From: Acidobacteriota bacterium
Lineage (GTDB): Bacteria; Acidobacteriota; Terriglobia; Terriglobales; Acidobacteriaceae
NCBI GenBank assembly: GCA_021851465.1
Contig: JAJZDL010000016.1
Location: forward strand, 1-23,118
Reading direction: 5' to 3'
DNA: 23,118 nucleotides
Position numbers and translations under genes: made by a program. Under the pieces are notes generated by a model, which made no database searches, was not told where the DNA came from, and saw only the letters and a program-made list of their open reading frames with translations. Shown piece after piece: positions 1 to 8,999 of the stretch (position 1 is its first letter; every line of letters begins with the position of its first letter).

Positions 1-978
1 GCGCAGGCGGAGTTGGACCGCGCGGCATCGACGCAGCAGATACTCCTGCTCGACGAGACGGAGGCCGACCCGAAAGCTGTGGAGGCTGGCGCGGCGTTGC
101 AGGCGGAGGTTGAGCCGGCCGGCACAGGGCCGGTCGCTGAGTCCGATCCGCCGGTCGTGCCAACTCCTGCCGAGGTAGCGGACAACACGGACGGATTGGA
201 GCAACGGGCCGCCGAACCAACGGACGCAGTTGCGGCCGATACTGCTGCTGCGATTGCGGCGGCGGCACGCGCGGAAAAGGCCCACATGGCGCGGTTGCGC
301 GCGCACTTTCGCGCGTTGCTGGACCAGTTGATCGCGGAGTACGCGGCACCGGAATCGGACCGCGGGCTGGAGATCCGCGAGGTCGCGGGCGGCTTCCGGT
401 TTGCCACCAAGCCGGAGTACCACGACGCAGTGCGCGGATTTGTCAAAAGCCTGAAGCCGCCGCTGAAGCTGACCTTGCAGGCGCTGGAGACGCTGGCTGT
501 GGTGGCATACAAGCAGCCGGTGACGGCGCCGGAGATATCGGAGATCCGCGGGGTGGACTCGGGCGGTGTGCTCGGCTCGCTGATGGCGCGCAAGCTGATT
601 GCGACGGCGGGACGCAAGCAGGTGATTGGGCGGCCAATCCTGTACAAGACGACACGCGAGTTTCTTCTGAAGTTTGGCCTGAAGGACGTCTCCGAGCTGC
701 CCTCGATCGAGGAGTTCGAGAAGATGGCAGGGCAGTTGGCCGAGCAGGAGGAGATGGCGATGGGCGACGTACTGCAAGAGCTGCCCGAGGGAGAGGAGGC
801 GCCGGAGACGACGGAAGAACGACTTGAGTCGGATGGCGCGGCAAGAGCGGTAGAGTCGGTGGCCGACGCGACTATCGTGGACGGACGGATCTCTGGGCTG
901 CCGCCTGCGTACGACGATACGGCGGACGATCCCTCGGCGGCGGAGGCCGAAATTCAGGAGAGCGGCGAAAGCGCTTGA
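1..978 (+). CDS. scpB: Segregation and condensation protein B (ScpB), 5' end cut by window
   Basis: ScpB is the winged-helix partner of ScpA and SMC in the bacterial condensin that compacts and segregates chromosomes. The frame is open from base 1, so the gene starts upstream; a TTG at 13 lies inside it and is probably not the start. The visible protein has an Ala/Glu/Asp/Pro-rich, probably disordered stretch (about nt 28-285). Next comes the end of the first winged helix (LDQLIAEY at 319, then EIREVAGGFRFATKPEY), and then the well-conserved second winged helix (LKLTLQALETLAVVAYKQP, EIRGVDSGGVLGSL, GRPILYKTT, FGLKDVSELP). An acidic tail of about 85 residues follows. ScpB is usually about 180-250 residues, and this copy exceeds 320 because of the acidic insert and tail. 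ScpA would be expected just upstream, outside the window. Family assignment is secure; the role of the acidic segments is unknown. Confidence 0.93.
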   Translation, partial: AQAELDRAASTQQILLLDETEADPKAVEAGAALQAEVEPAGTGPVAESDPPVVPTPAEVADNTDGLEQRAAEPTDAVAADTAAAIAAAARAEKAHMARLRAHFRALLDQLIAEYAAPESDRGLEIREVAGGFRFATKPEYHDAVRGFVKSLKPPLKLTLQALETLAVVAYKQPVTAPEISEIRGVDSGGVLGSLMARKLIATAGRKQVIGRPILYKTTREFLLKFGLKDVSELPSIEEFEKMAGQLAEQEEMAMGDVLQELPEGEEAPETTEERLESDGAARAVESVADATIVDGRISGLPPAYDDTADDPSAAEAEIQESGESA

Positions 979-1009
979 GCCTCATCCATCCCGCGCATCG
1001 CGGTGAGGC
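979..1009 (+). other. Hairpin immediately after scpB stop
   Basis: The base after the scpB stop begins an inverted repeat. GCCTCA (979-984) pairs with TGAGGC (1004-1009), and CCGCG (991-995) pairs with CGCGG (999-1003), with a CAT loop and a six-base one-sided bulge. No T-run follows, so it is not a classical intrinsic terminator. It may slow or protect the scpB 3' end. The remaining 1010-1210 stretch holds a 12-bp palindrome (AAGCTGCAGCTT, 1086-1097) and no recognisable gene. Confidence 0.35.
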
Positions 1010-1212
1010 GGCAATGCGTGGGACGCCCGCCATGGCCCCGCGTCACGAGCGCCACACTCGCACCCGGCTCGAACGTCGATTCAACAAGCTGCAGCTTCTT
1101 CGCAGGCGAACACTGCCTGCGTTCGCGACGAAGCGCTCCCGCCCTCACTGCATCAACCGTAACGCTACTATCGGCCTCACGCCGCGCCCATGCCAGAGGA
1201 GATAACTGGACG

Positions 1213-1241
1213 TAAAAAGTAAGGCGGCCGGTTGGCCGCCT
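1213..1241 (-). terminator. Intrinsic terminator of ftsH
   Basis: On the minus strand, just past the ftsH stop, a GC-rich perfect stem (GGCGGCC/GGCCGCC, 1223-1229 and 1234-1240, extended by an A-T pair, 4-base loop) is followed by a T-rich tail (TTACTTTTTACG). This is the standard layout of a Rho-independent terminator. The stem may also stop readthrough from convergent scpB, although no T-run follows on the plus strand. Confidence 0.8.
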
Positions 1242-1264
1242 CACTCTCTGTCGATCGGGTAGGT

Positions 1265-3178
<1,914 letters not shown>

Positions 3179-3183
3179 TCGCG

Positions 3184-3190
3184 TTTCCTC
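3184..3190 (-). promoter_or_regulatory. Ribosome binding site deciding the ftsH TTG start
   Basis: The minus strand reads GAGGAAA, then five bases, then TTG (3178). No comparable Shine-Dalgarno sequence precedes the longer TTG option at 3223. Confidence 0.7.
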
Positions 3191-3240
3191 ATTTTCCCGG
3201 CCTGAAACACACGGATACGGCAAGATTTAGACTGGCCATC

Positions 3241-3281
3241 TACCCGGCGGCCTGACGCCTGTACCCGGCGGTTGACACCTG
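3241..3281. repeat. Imperfect tandem repeat upstream of ftsH
   Basis: Two adjacent units of 21 and about 20 bp share the perfect core TACCCGGCGG (3241-3250 and 3262-3271), followed by near-identical ends (CCTGACGCCTG versus TTGACACCTG). They lie about 65-105 bases upstream of the ftsH start. This could be a paired operator or a simple local duplication. Confidence 0.55.
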
Positions 3282-3725
3282 AGCGCCGGATGCTTCTGTG
3301 CTATTAGACGCACCCGCTGGACTGAAGGTTCCTGATCTTCGGCGGGAGTTGACCTCCGCACCAAGGCGTCGGAGCGCCAGATAAAGAGATTCTACTCTCT
3401 GAACCGGGGCAATGATGCCGACAAGTTCAAACAATCCAAAGATGCCCCTATGTGTTTAATCCCGGCATTTGATGGTGCATCCTTTTCTGCGTGCGAGAAG
3501 CAGGCACGATGGGACAGGTTCTATACCGGAGCGCCACAACAAGAGAGGCGATGAATCCAATCGAATTACACACAAGTTATTGATCCTATATACCTTGCTT
3601 CGGAGCAATTGCTTTACCCCGCGAATCGAAGCAGGGGACAATACAGACTAAATATATTGCCCCCCCCAAAGAACCCGCAACGCCAAAGGTCGAAGGCCCG
3701 CTCCGATCGTTCGATCGCCCGGAGT

Positions 3726-5393
3726 CTATCCGTGGCGGAAATGGCGGATGCCGGTGAAGACCATGGAGACGCCAAGCCGGTCCGCCGCCTCGACCACCTC
3801 GGCATCGCGCACCGAGCCACCCGGCTGGATGACCGCCGTTGCGCCCGCTGCGGCAACCGTCTCCAGACCGTCTGGAAAGGGGAAGAATGCATCCGACGCG
3901 GCGACCGTCCCAGCCAGCGGCAGGATGGCCTTCATCGCGCCGAAGCGCGCCGCGTCTACCCGGCTCATCTGTCCCGCGCCGATGCCGACGGTCTGCCCGT
4001 GGCCCGCGTTGCAACGCGCGTAGACGATGGCATTCGACTTGACGTGCTTGCAGACGATCCACGCAAACAGCAGCGCGCGCATCTCCTCCTGCGTCGGAGC
4101 GCGTTTGGTTGCCACGCGCAGGTCGGCCTCAACGATGCGCACTCGGTCGGCGTCTTGCATCAGGAAGCCGCCGGAGACCTGCTTGAGCGCGCGCACCGGC
4201 TTGCCCGCGTCGGTGCGATCGGCAGCAATCTCCAGCAGGCGCAGGTTCTTCTTCGACGCAAAGCGGGCGAGTGCCTCGGGCGTAAACGATGGCGCAATAA
4301 TTGCCTCGACAAAGAGCTTCGCAATCTCCTCCGCAGCCTCGGCATCCACCGCGCGGTTGATGCCGATGACGCTGCCGAATGCCGAGACCGGATCGCTCTC
4401 CAGCGCGCGCCGGTAGGCCTCCAGAACGGTCGCTCCGGTGGCCGCTCCGCAGGGGTTGGTGTGCTTGATGATGGCGACTGCGGCCTCCCCTGCGGCGCCG
4501 AGATCCGCACTGTCGAATTCACGAACCAGGTCCCAGCAGGCGTCCAGATCGACAATGTTGTTGTAGCTCAGCTCCTTGCCCTGCAGTTGCTTCGCCGCCG
4601 CCACGCCGCGCCCGCTGCCATCGACGTACAGTGCGGCCCTCTGGTGCGGATTTTCGCCGTAACGCAAGACCGTCTTCAGCGGGTCGATCACGCGAACGGC
4701 GGGCGGCATGGCGTCGCTGTCGTAGGCCGCCGGCTCGCCGTGCGCGGCGGGCGCTGCAATGCTCTCGAGCGTGGTTGCAATGCCTGCGTCGTATGCCGCC
4801 GTCACCGCGAAGGCCGTGCGCGCCAACCGCCAGCGCGTCGCGCGAGTCAGCGAGCCGCCGTTCGCGGCAAGCTCCTCGGCGAGCAGCGCGTAGTCCGCCA
4901 CCGACGTGACGATCGCCACGTCCTCGAAGTTCTTCGCCGCCGAACGCACCATCGACGGGCCGCCGATGTCGATGTTCTCGATGATGTCGCTGAACGCCGC
5001 GCCGGGCCTGCTCGCCGTCTTCTCGAAGGCATAGAGGTTGACCACCACCATGTCGATCGGCTCGATTCCGTGTTCGCGCACCGATGCCACATGCTCCGCA
5101 TTGTTGCGGATGTGCAGAATGCCGCCGTGGACCTTCGGGTGCAGCGTCTTCACGCGGCCGTCGAGCATCTCTGGAAAGCCCGTCAGGTCGCTGATGTCGC
5201 GCACGCTGAGGCCTGCCTCGCGCAGCGCGCGCGCGGTTCCTCCGGTCGAGACCAACTCAACGCCGTGCGAACCCAGAGCGCGCGCAAACTCGACCAGGCC
5301 CGTCTTGTCGGTAACGGAGAGAAGTGCGCGGCGAACACGGCGGAGGCCGCTCGTAGTTTCAGTGCTGGCTGTCGAAGCGGATTCAATATTCAC
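3726..5393 (-). CDS. purH: Bifunctional AICAR transformylase / IMP cyclohydrolase
   Basis: PurH carries out the last two steps of IMP synthesis: formyl transfer from 10-formyl-tetrahydrofolate to AICAR, then ring closure. The 555-residue product has the N-terminal MGS-like cyclohydrolase domain (about 20-215: LLSVTDKTGLVEFA, STGGTARAL, VKTLHPKVHGGIL, NIDIGGPSMVRSAAKN). The transformylase domain (about 240-555) follows, with RYGENPHQ (244-251), the catalytic pair K310/H311 in KHTNPCG, SDPVSAFGS, CKHVKSNAIVYA and FTGIRHFRH at the end. It is slightly longer than the usual 510-530 residues because of a Ser/Thr-rich N-terminus and an alanine-rich linker (about 212-232). The only usable start is a GTG at 5393 with no clear Shine-Dalgarno; an in-frame TAA lies four codons upstream. 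It follows pyrD by 82 bases on the same strand, so co-transcription is likely. Confidence 0.96.
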   Translation of the reverse strand: MNIESASTASTETTSGLRRVRRALLSVTDKTGLVEFARALGSHGVELVSTGGTARALREAGLSVRDISDLTGFPEMLDGRVKTLHPKVHGGILHIRNNAEHVASVREHGIEPIDMVVVNLYAFEKTASRPGAAFSDIIENIDIGGPSMVRSAAKNFEDVAIVTSVADYALLAEELAANGGSLTRATRWRLARTAFAVTAAYDAGIATTLESIAAPAAHGEPAAYDSDAMPPAVRVIDPLKTVLRYGENPHQRAALYVDGSGRGVAAAKQLQGKELSYNNIVDLDACWDLVREFDSADLGAAGEAAVAIIKHTNPCGAATGATVLEAYRRALESDPVSAFGSVIGINRAVDAEAAEEIAKLFVEAIIAPSFTPEALARFASKKNLRLLEIAADRTDAGKPVRALKQVSGGFLMQDADRVRIVEADLRVATKRAPTQEEMRALLFAWIVCKHVKSNAIVYARCNAGHGQTVGIGAGQMSRVDAARFGAMKAILPLAGTVAASDAFFPFPDGLETVAAAGATAVIQPGGSVRDAEVVEAADRLGVSMVFTGIRHFRHG

Positions 5394-5475
5394 AACACTA
5401 TTTTATGACGAGCTGTGCCGCGCCTGAGGAAAGCTGGGTAATTGAATGAGGCTGAAGCCCCAGGAAAGAGGTCGT

Positions 5476-6381
5476 TTATCGCACCATTGCGCCGGTCAGG
5501 TCGCTCACCTTGGCGACGTTGTGGCTCGCGCACCAGCGGCGCAGGCCGTTCGCGACGTTCTCCACCGCGCGCGGATCGGCGAAGCTCGCCGTCCCCACCT
5601 CGACCGCAGTTGCGCCCGCCAGCATAAACTCGACCGCATCCTCGGCGCGCACGATGCCGCCCATGCCAACCACGGGAACCTTCACCGCGCGCGCCGCCTC
5701 ATGCACCATGCGCACTGCGATGGGCCGGATCGCCGGTCCCGACAGCCCGCCAGTCACGTTCGCGATGCGCGGCCTGCGCGTCTCCACGTCGATGGCCAGC
5801 GCCAGAAATGTGTTGACCAGAGAGATCGCCTGCGCGCCCGCATCCTCGCAGACCTTCGCCATTTGGCCGATGCTGGTGACGTTGGGCGAGAGCTTCACCA
5901 TCAACGGGCGCTGTGCGGCCTGGCGGCAGCGCGCGGTCAGTTGGTAGAGCGAGTCTGGATCGGTGCCGAAGACCATGCCGCCGTGGCTGGTATTCGGGCA
6001 GCTCGCGTTCAGCTCGTACAGCGCGATGCCGGGCGCATCGTTGAGCACGCGGATGACCTCGACGCAGTCTTCGACGGTATAGCCGAAGACGTTGGCGATC
6101 ACCACCGCGCCGGGAATGCCGCGCAACTTCGGCAGCTTCTCTTCGACGAAGGCATGCACACCGATGTTCTGCAGGCCGATGGCGTTCATCATGCCCGCAG
6201 GAGTCTCGATAATGCGCGGGCTTGCATTGCCCGCCATCGGCTCGCGAGAGAGGCCCTTGGCGACAAACGCGCCGATACGGCTCAGCGAGACGATCTCCTC
6301 GAACTCGACACCGTAGCCGAAGGTCCCGCTGGCCGCAATCACCGGCGAGCGCAGCTCGACACCGGCGAGAGTCACACGCAT
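5476..6381 (-). CDS. pyrD: Dihydroorotate dehydrogenase, class 1B type catalytic subunit
   Basis: PyrD oxidises dihydroorotate to orotate in UMP synthesis. From the ATG at 6381 the protein has 301 residues, the normal size for a cytoplasmic class 1 enzyme. It shows FMN/substrate motifs AASGTFGYG (16-24), NAIGLQN (66-72), ELNASCPN (123-130) with the class 1 catalytic base Cys128, VKLSPN (162-167), SLVNT (187-191) and GMGGI (239-243). A second ATG at 6453 would add 24 residues with no family counterpart, and the frame runs open far upstream, antisense to serS, so 6381 is chosen. Class 1B enzymes normally pair with the iron-sulfur flavoprotein PyrK; no pyrK is in this window. It is divergent from serS and likely leads a pyrD-purH transcript. 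A short GC stem (GGGGC/GCCUC in the RNA) lies between the two genes. Confidence 0.94.
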   Translation of the reverse strand: MRVTLAGVELRSPVIAASGTFGYGVEFEEIVSLSRIGAFVAKGLSREPMAGNASPRIIETPAGMMNAIGLQNIGVHAFVEEKLPKLRGIPGAVVIANVFGYTVEDCVEVIRVLNDAPGIALYELNASCPNTSHGGMVFGTDPDSLYQLTARCRQAAQRPLMVKLSPNVTSIGQMAKVCEDAGAQAISLVNTFLALAIDVETRRPRIANVTGGLSGPAIRPIAVRMVHEAARAVKVPVVGMGGIVRAEDAVEFMLAGATAVEVGTASFADPRAVENVANGLRRWCASHNVAKVSDLTGAMVR

Positions 6382-6470
6382 GTCTGGCTTGCTCAGAGTG
6401 TCACCGCCGTTCGCATCCCTCCCAGTGTACCGGCGAACGGCGTTCAGGCGCATCTGTAGCGCGCGGAGGG

Positions 6471-6480
6471 TAGAATTGTA
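6471..6480. promoter_or_regulatory. Overlapping divergent -10 elements between serS and pyrD
   Basis: TAGAATTGTA reads as TAGAAT on the plus strand (6471-6476) and TACAAT on the minus strand (6480-6475), so the two -10-like hexamers share two bases. Plus-strand initiation seven to eight bases downstream would fall at the serS ATG (6484). Minus-strand initiation would fall near 6467, ahead of pyrD. No good -35 was found for either direction. Confidence 0.45.
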
Positions 6481-6483
6481 GGG

Positions 6484-7896
6484 ATGCTTGACCTTGGATA
6501 TGTACGGGCGAATCTGCCGGTTGTGGAAGCGAAGCTGCGCGAGCGCGGCATGGATCCCGCTACCGTCCTCGGCGATTTCGCCACCATCGATCAGACCCGG
6601 CGTGATTTGATTACGCAGGCGGAAACAATCAAGGCCCAGCGCAATAAGTTGACGACGCAATTCGCGGAGTTGCGCAAGGCGGGCACGGATACGACCCTGC
6701 TCGGCCAGGAGATTCGAGAGCTCAAAGACAAATCGGATCGCGCCGAGGCTCTTGCGGAGGTCGCCGAAGAGCATTTGCGACTCAAGATGCAGACCCTGCC
6801 CAATCTCCCCCAGGACTCCGTCCCCATCGGCAAATCCGAGAGGGACAACCGCGTCGAGAAGACCTGGGACAACGGCGAGAAGCCCAACGGCTACACCCCC
6901 GCCGACCCAGCCTTCCCCGCCCTCCCGCACTGGGAGATCGGCGAGCGCCTCGGCATCCTCGACTTCGAGCGAGCGGCCAAGATCTCCGGCTCGCGCTTCG
7001 TCGTCCACTACGGCCAGGGAGCGCGGCTGGAACGCGCGCTGGCCAACTTCATGCTCGACCTGCATACCCGCGAGCACGGCTATACCGAAGTGCTGCCGCC
7101 GTATATGGTGAACTCGAAGTCGCTCTTCGGCACCGGCCAACTGCCGAAGTTCGCCGAAGACCTCTTCCACTGCGACGATAAAGGCGCCTACGAGGCGGGC
7201 AAATATCAGGACAACGACCACTGGATGATTCCCACCGCCGAGGTCCCCGTCACCAATCTCTTCCGCGACGAGACGCTCGAAGAACCGCAGCTCACCACCA
7301 GCTTCTGCGCCTACACGCCCTGCTTCCGCAGCGAGGCGGGCAGCTACGGCAAGGACGTGCGCGGCATGATCCGCCAGCACCAGTTCCAGAAGGTCGAGCT
7401 GGTCAAGTTCTGCAAGCCAGAGGATTCCAACGCCGAACACGAACGGCTGACGCGCGACGCCGAAGCGGTGCTGGAACGGCTCGGCCTGCCCTATCGCCGT
7501 GTGCTGCTCTGCACCGGGGACATGGGCTTCAGCTCGGCGAAGACCTACGATCTGGAGGTCTGGCTGCCGGGGCAGAAGCTCTATCGCGAGATCAGCTCCT
7601 GCTCCAACTTCGAGAGCTTTCAGGCGCGCCGCGCGAACATCCGCTTCAAGCCCTCGGGCAGCGCGCAGGGGAAGGCGAAAAAGTCCGAGTTTGTGCATAC
7701 TCTGAATGGCAGCGGGCTGGCCGTCGGACGGACGTATCTGGCGGTGCTGGAGAACTATCAGCAGCCAGACGGCACCGTCCGCATTCCCGAGGCGCTGCTG
7801 CCGTACATGAACGACCCAGGCAAGCCGCGCGCGGAGTGGGAGACGTCGATTGCGCCGCAGAGGCACACAGGCAGCGGCAGGGCGGGGAAGGACTGA
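6484..7896 (+). CDS. serS: Seryl-tRNA synthetase
   Basis: SerS charges tRNA-Ser, and the product also feeds selenocysteine synthesis where that exists. The 470-residue class II synthetase has the N-terminal antiparallel coiled-coil tRNA arm (about 1-110, with the basic/hydrophobic heptads around AQRNKLTTQFAELRKAG). Its catalytic core carries the serine-binding TAEVP (251-255), motif 2 FRSEAG (281-286) with the following RQHQFQKVEL, EISSCSNFESFQARR, and motif 3 GSGLAVGR (409-416). It is longer than the usual 420-430 residues because of a small insertion near 230-245 and a Gly/Lys-rich C-terminal extension (about 448-470). No Shine-Dalgarno stands at normal distance: GGAGGG ends 14 bases upstream. 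The mRNA may be leaderless. The next gene begins three bases after the stop. Confidence 0.97.
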   Translation: MLDLGYVRANLPVVEAKLRERGMDPATVLGDFATIDQTRRDLITQAETIKAQRNKLTTQFAELRKAGTDTTLLGQEIRELKDKSDRAEALAEVAEEHLRLKMQTLPNLPQDSVPIGKSERDNRVEKTWDNGEKPNGYTPADPAFPALPHWEIGERLGILDFERAAKISGSRFVVHYGQGARLERALANFMLDLHTREHGYTEVLPPYMVNSKSLFGTGQLPKFAEDLFHCDDKGAYEAGKYQDNDHWMIPTAEVPVTNLFRDETLEEPQLTTSFCAYTPCFRSEAGSYGKDVRGMIRQHQFQKVELVKFCKPEDSNAEHERLTRDAEAVLERLGLPYRRVLLCTGDMGFSSAKTYDLEVWLPGQKLYREISSCSNFESFQARRANIRFKPSGSAQGKAKKSEFVHTLNGSGLAVGRTYLAVLENYQQPDGTVRIPEALLPYMNDPGKPRAEWETSIAPQRHTGSGRAGKD

Positions 7897-7899
7897 GCG

Positions 7900-8289
7900 A
7901 TGGGAAAACTTTTACGCAGCTATTTTTTCTGGACGTACGAGCGCGGCAGCTTTCACTTCGATGTAATGGTGACGCTGATTCTGATCTTCCTCTTCGTCTC
8001 GCCGCACTTCATCGACTTCAAGGACCGCCCGGTGGAGACGGTGGCGCTGCGCGGCAGCGAGGTGCTGGTGAAGGAGGCGGGGCGTGAAGGCGATAGCAGC
8101 CGCTTCGTCTTCCAGATACGCAGCGACCAGCAGGGCGGCCCACAGGCCGGCCAGACGGATGACGAGCGGCGGGCGGCGATCCTGCGGGCCGTGGAGCCCA
8201 TCTCTGGCGAGGTCACGCTGGAGCACTATGAGCCGGTGCTGGACGCGCACGGCAAAGTGGTCGCGTACAACGCCTGGGTGGTGCGCTGA
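7900..8289 (+). CDS. Small single-pass membrane protein of unknown function
   Basis: I do not recognise a characterised family. The 129-residue product has a short N-terminal cytoplasmic segment with aromatic residues (SYFFWTYERGSFHFD), one strongly hydrophobic helix (about 22-39, VMVTLILIFLFVSPHFI) and a soluble C-terminal domain of about 90 residues. That domain is rich in charged residues and contains two probable beta-strand stretches (SSRFVFQIRS and EVTLEHYEPVLD). It starts three bases after the serS stop, and its own stop shares a base with the ATG of the LolA-like gene. Tight translational linkage to a periplasmic lipid/lipoprotein-handling protein suggests an envelope role. This is inferred from context only. 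Confidence 0.8.
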   Translation: MGKLLRSYFFWTYERGSFHFDVMVTLILIFLFVSPHFIDFKDRPVETVALRGSEVLVKEAGREGDSSRFVFQIRSDQQGGPQAGQTDDERRAAILRAVEPISGEVTLEHYEPVLDAHGKVVAYNAWVVR

Positions 8290-8999
8290 TGCGAAACCCG
8301 ATATGTGCAGCAGGCGTGCTTGCTGGGGCGCTCATTCTCGCAGGCCACACAGTGGGGCGCGCCGCGGCGGCGCAGGCCAGGCCGGACCGGCTGAAGACTG
8401 TGCTGGCGGAGATGGACGCCTCCAGCGCGAGGTTCCACTCTGCCGAAGCCTCCATCGAGAAGCAGCAGTTCGAGAAGATCGTGAACGACACAACCACGGA
8501 GTCGGGAACGATCTACTTCCTGCGCGGCGGCGGCACAATGCAGGTGGGCGCGAAGTTCGACCCGCCCAACGCGCAGACCCTGGAGTACAAAGACGGCGTG
8601 GTGCGCCTCTACTCGGCGGGCACAAACCACATCGACCAGTATTCGACCTCCGGCGCGAACCAGGCGCGCTTCGAGGCGTTTCTCACGCTGGGCTTCGGCG
8701 GCAGCGGAAGCGACCTCGCCAAGGCGTGGACCATCGCCGACCAGGGCACCGAGGCGTTGAGCGATGGCAGCAAGACAGTGCAGGTGGAGAAGCTCGACCT
8801 GGTGTCGAAGGAACCCAGCGTGCGAGGCAACTTCACCCACGTCACGATCTGGGTCGATACGGCGCGCGACGTTCCGCTGAAGCAGGAGTTTTTCACTCCA
8901 TCGGGCGACACGCAGACCGCGCTCTACAGCAACATCCGGCTGAACCAGCCCATCGAATTGAAGGCCTTCGCCATCAAATGCAAGGGCAAATGCAGTTAG
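8289..8999 (+). CDS. LolA-like periplasmic outer-membrane lipoprotein carrier family protein
   Basis: LolA-type proteins ferry lipoproteins across the periplasm in an open beta-barrel. This 236-residue protein has an N-terminal signal peptide (about 1-28, ending in an alanine-rich stretch). A beta-rich domain follows: GTIYFLRGGGTMQVGAKF, TLEYKDGVVRLYS, a helical middle (FEAFLTLGFGGSGSDLAKAW), then TVQVEKLDLVSKEP, THVTIWVDTARDVPLKQEFFTPSGDTQTALYSNIRLN. The terminal KCKGKC supplies two cysteines four residues apart. The strand pattern, with a substrate strand followed by the 'D..P.. .F....G....... ..I..N' ending, matches the LolA/LolB-like fold rather than E. coli LolA closely. It overlaps the previous gene by one base (TGATG). 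Its stop overlaps the stop of the convergent glycosyltransferase by four bases. The cargo is unknown. Confidence 0.75.
   Translation: MRNPICAAGVLAGALILAGHTVGRAAAAQARPDRLKTVLAEMDASSARFHSAEASIEKQQFEKIVNDTTTESGTIYFLRGGGTMQVGAKFDPPNAQTLEYKDGVVRLYSAGTNHIDQYSTSGANQARFEAFLTLGFGGSGSDLAKAWTIADQGTEALSDGSKTVQVEKLDLVSKEPSVRGNFTHVTIWVDTARDVPLKQEFFTPSGDTQTALYSNIRLNQPIELKAFAIKCKGKCS

Larger units (their letters stand above)
3179..3725. other. Gene-free spacer between purH and ftsH
   Basis: I see no convincing coding sequence in these 547 bases; the short open frames on both strands have no family resemblance. The stretch holds an imperfect tandem repeat (3241-3281) and a six-bp hairpin GGGGCA/TGCCCC (3406-3411 with 3443-3448). 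It also holds a small hairpin AGAGA/TCTCT (3385-3389 with 3396-3400), a TTGCT/AGCAA hairpin (3595-3608), a run of eight C (3660-3667) and the dyad CGATCG-TT-CGATCG (3704-3717) just after purH. The ftsH promoter must lie here, but I could not identify it with confidence. Confidence 0.6.

Noticed and set aside
954..1244. 96-codon minus-strand frame between scpB and ftsH
   Set aside because: It begins in the ftsH terminator, lacks a ribosome site and resembles no known protein. I treat it as non-coding.
3240..3434. 64-codon minus-strand frame upstream of ftsH
   Set aside because: Its N-terminus looks mildly protein-like, but it crosses the tandem repeat and has no ribosome site or homologue I recognise.
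3609..5408. 599-codon plus-strand frame opposite purH
   Set aside because: Arg/His-rich shadow; purH motifs on the minus strand account for the region.
5476..7866. Open frame running 796 codons through pyrD and antisense to all of serS
   Set aside because: Only the part from 6381 matches PyrD. The rest is a stop-poor shadow of serS in GC-rich sequence.
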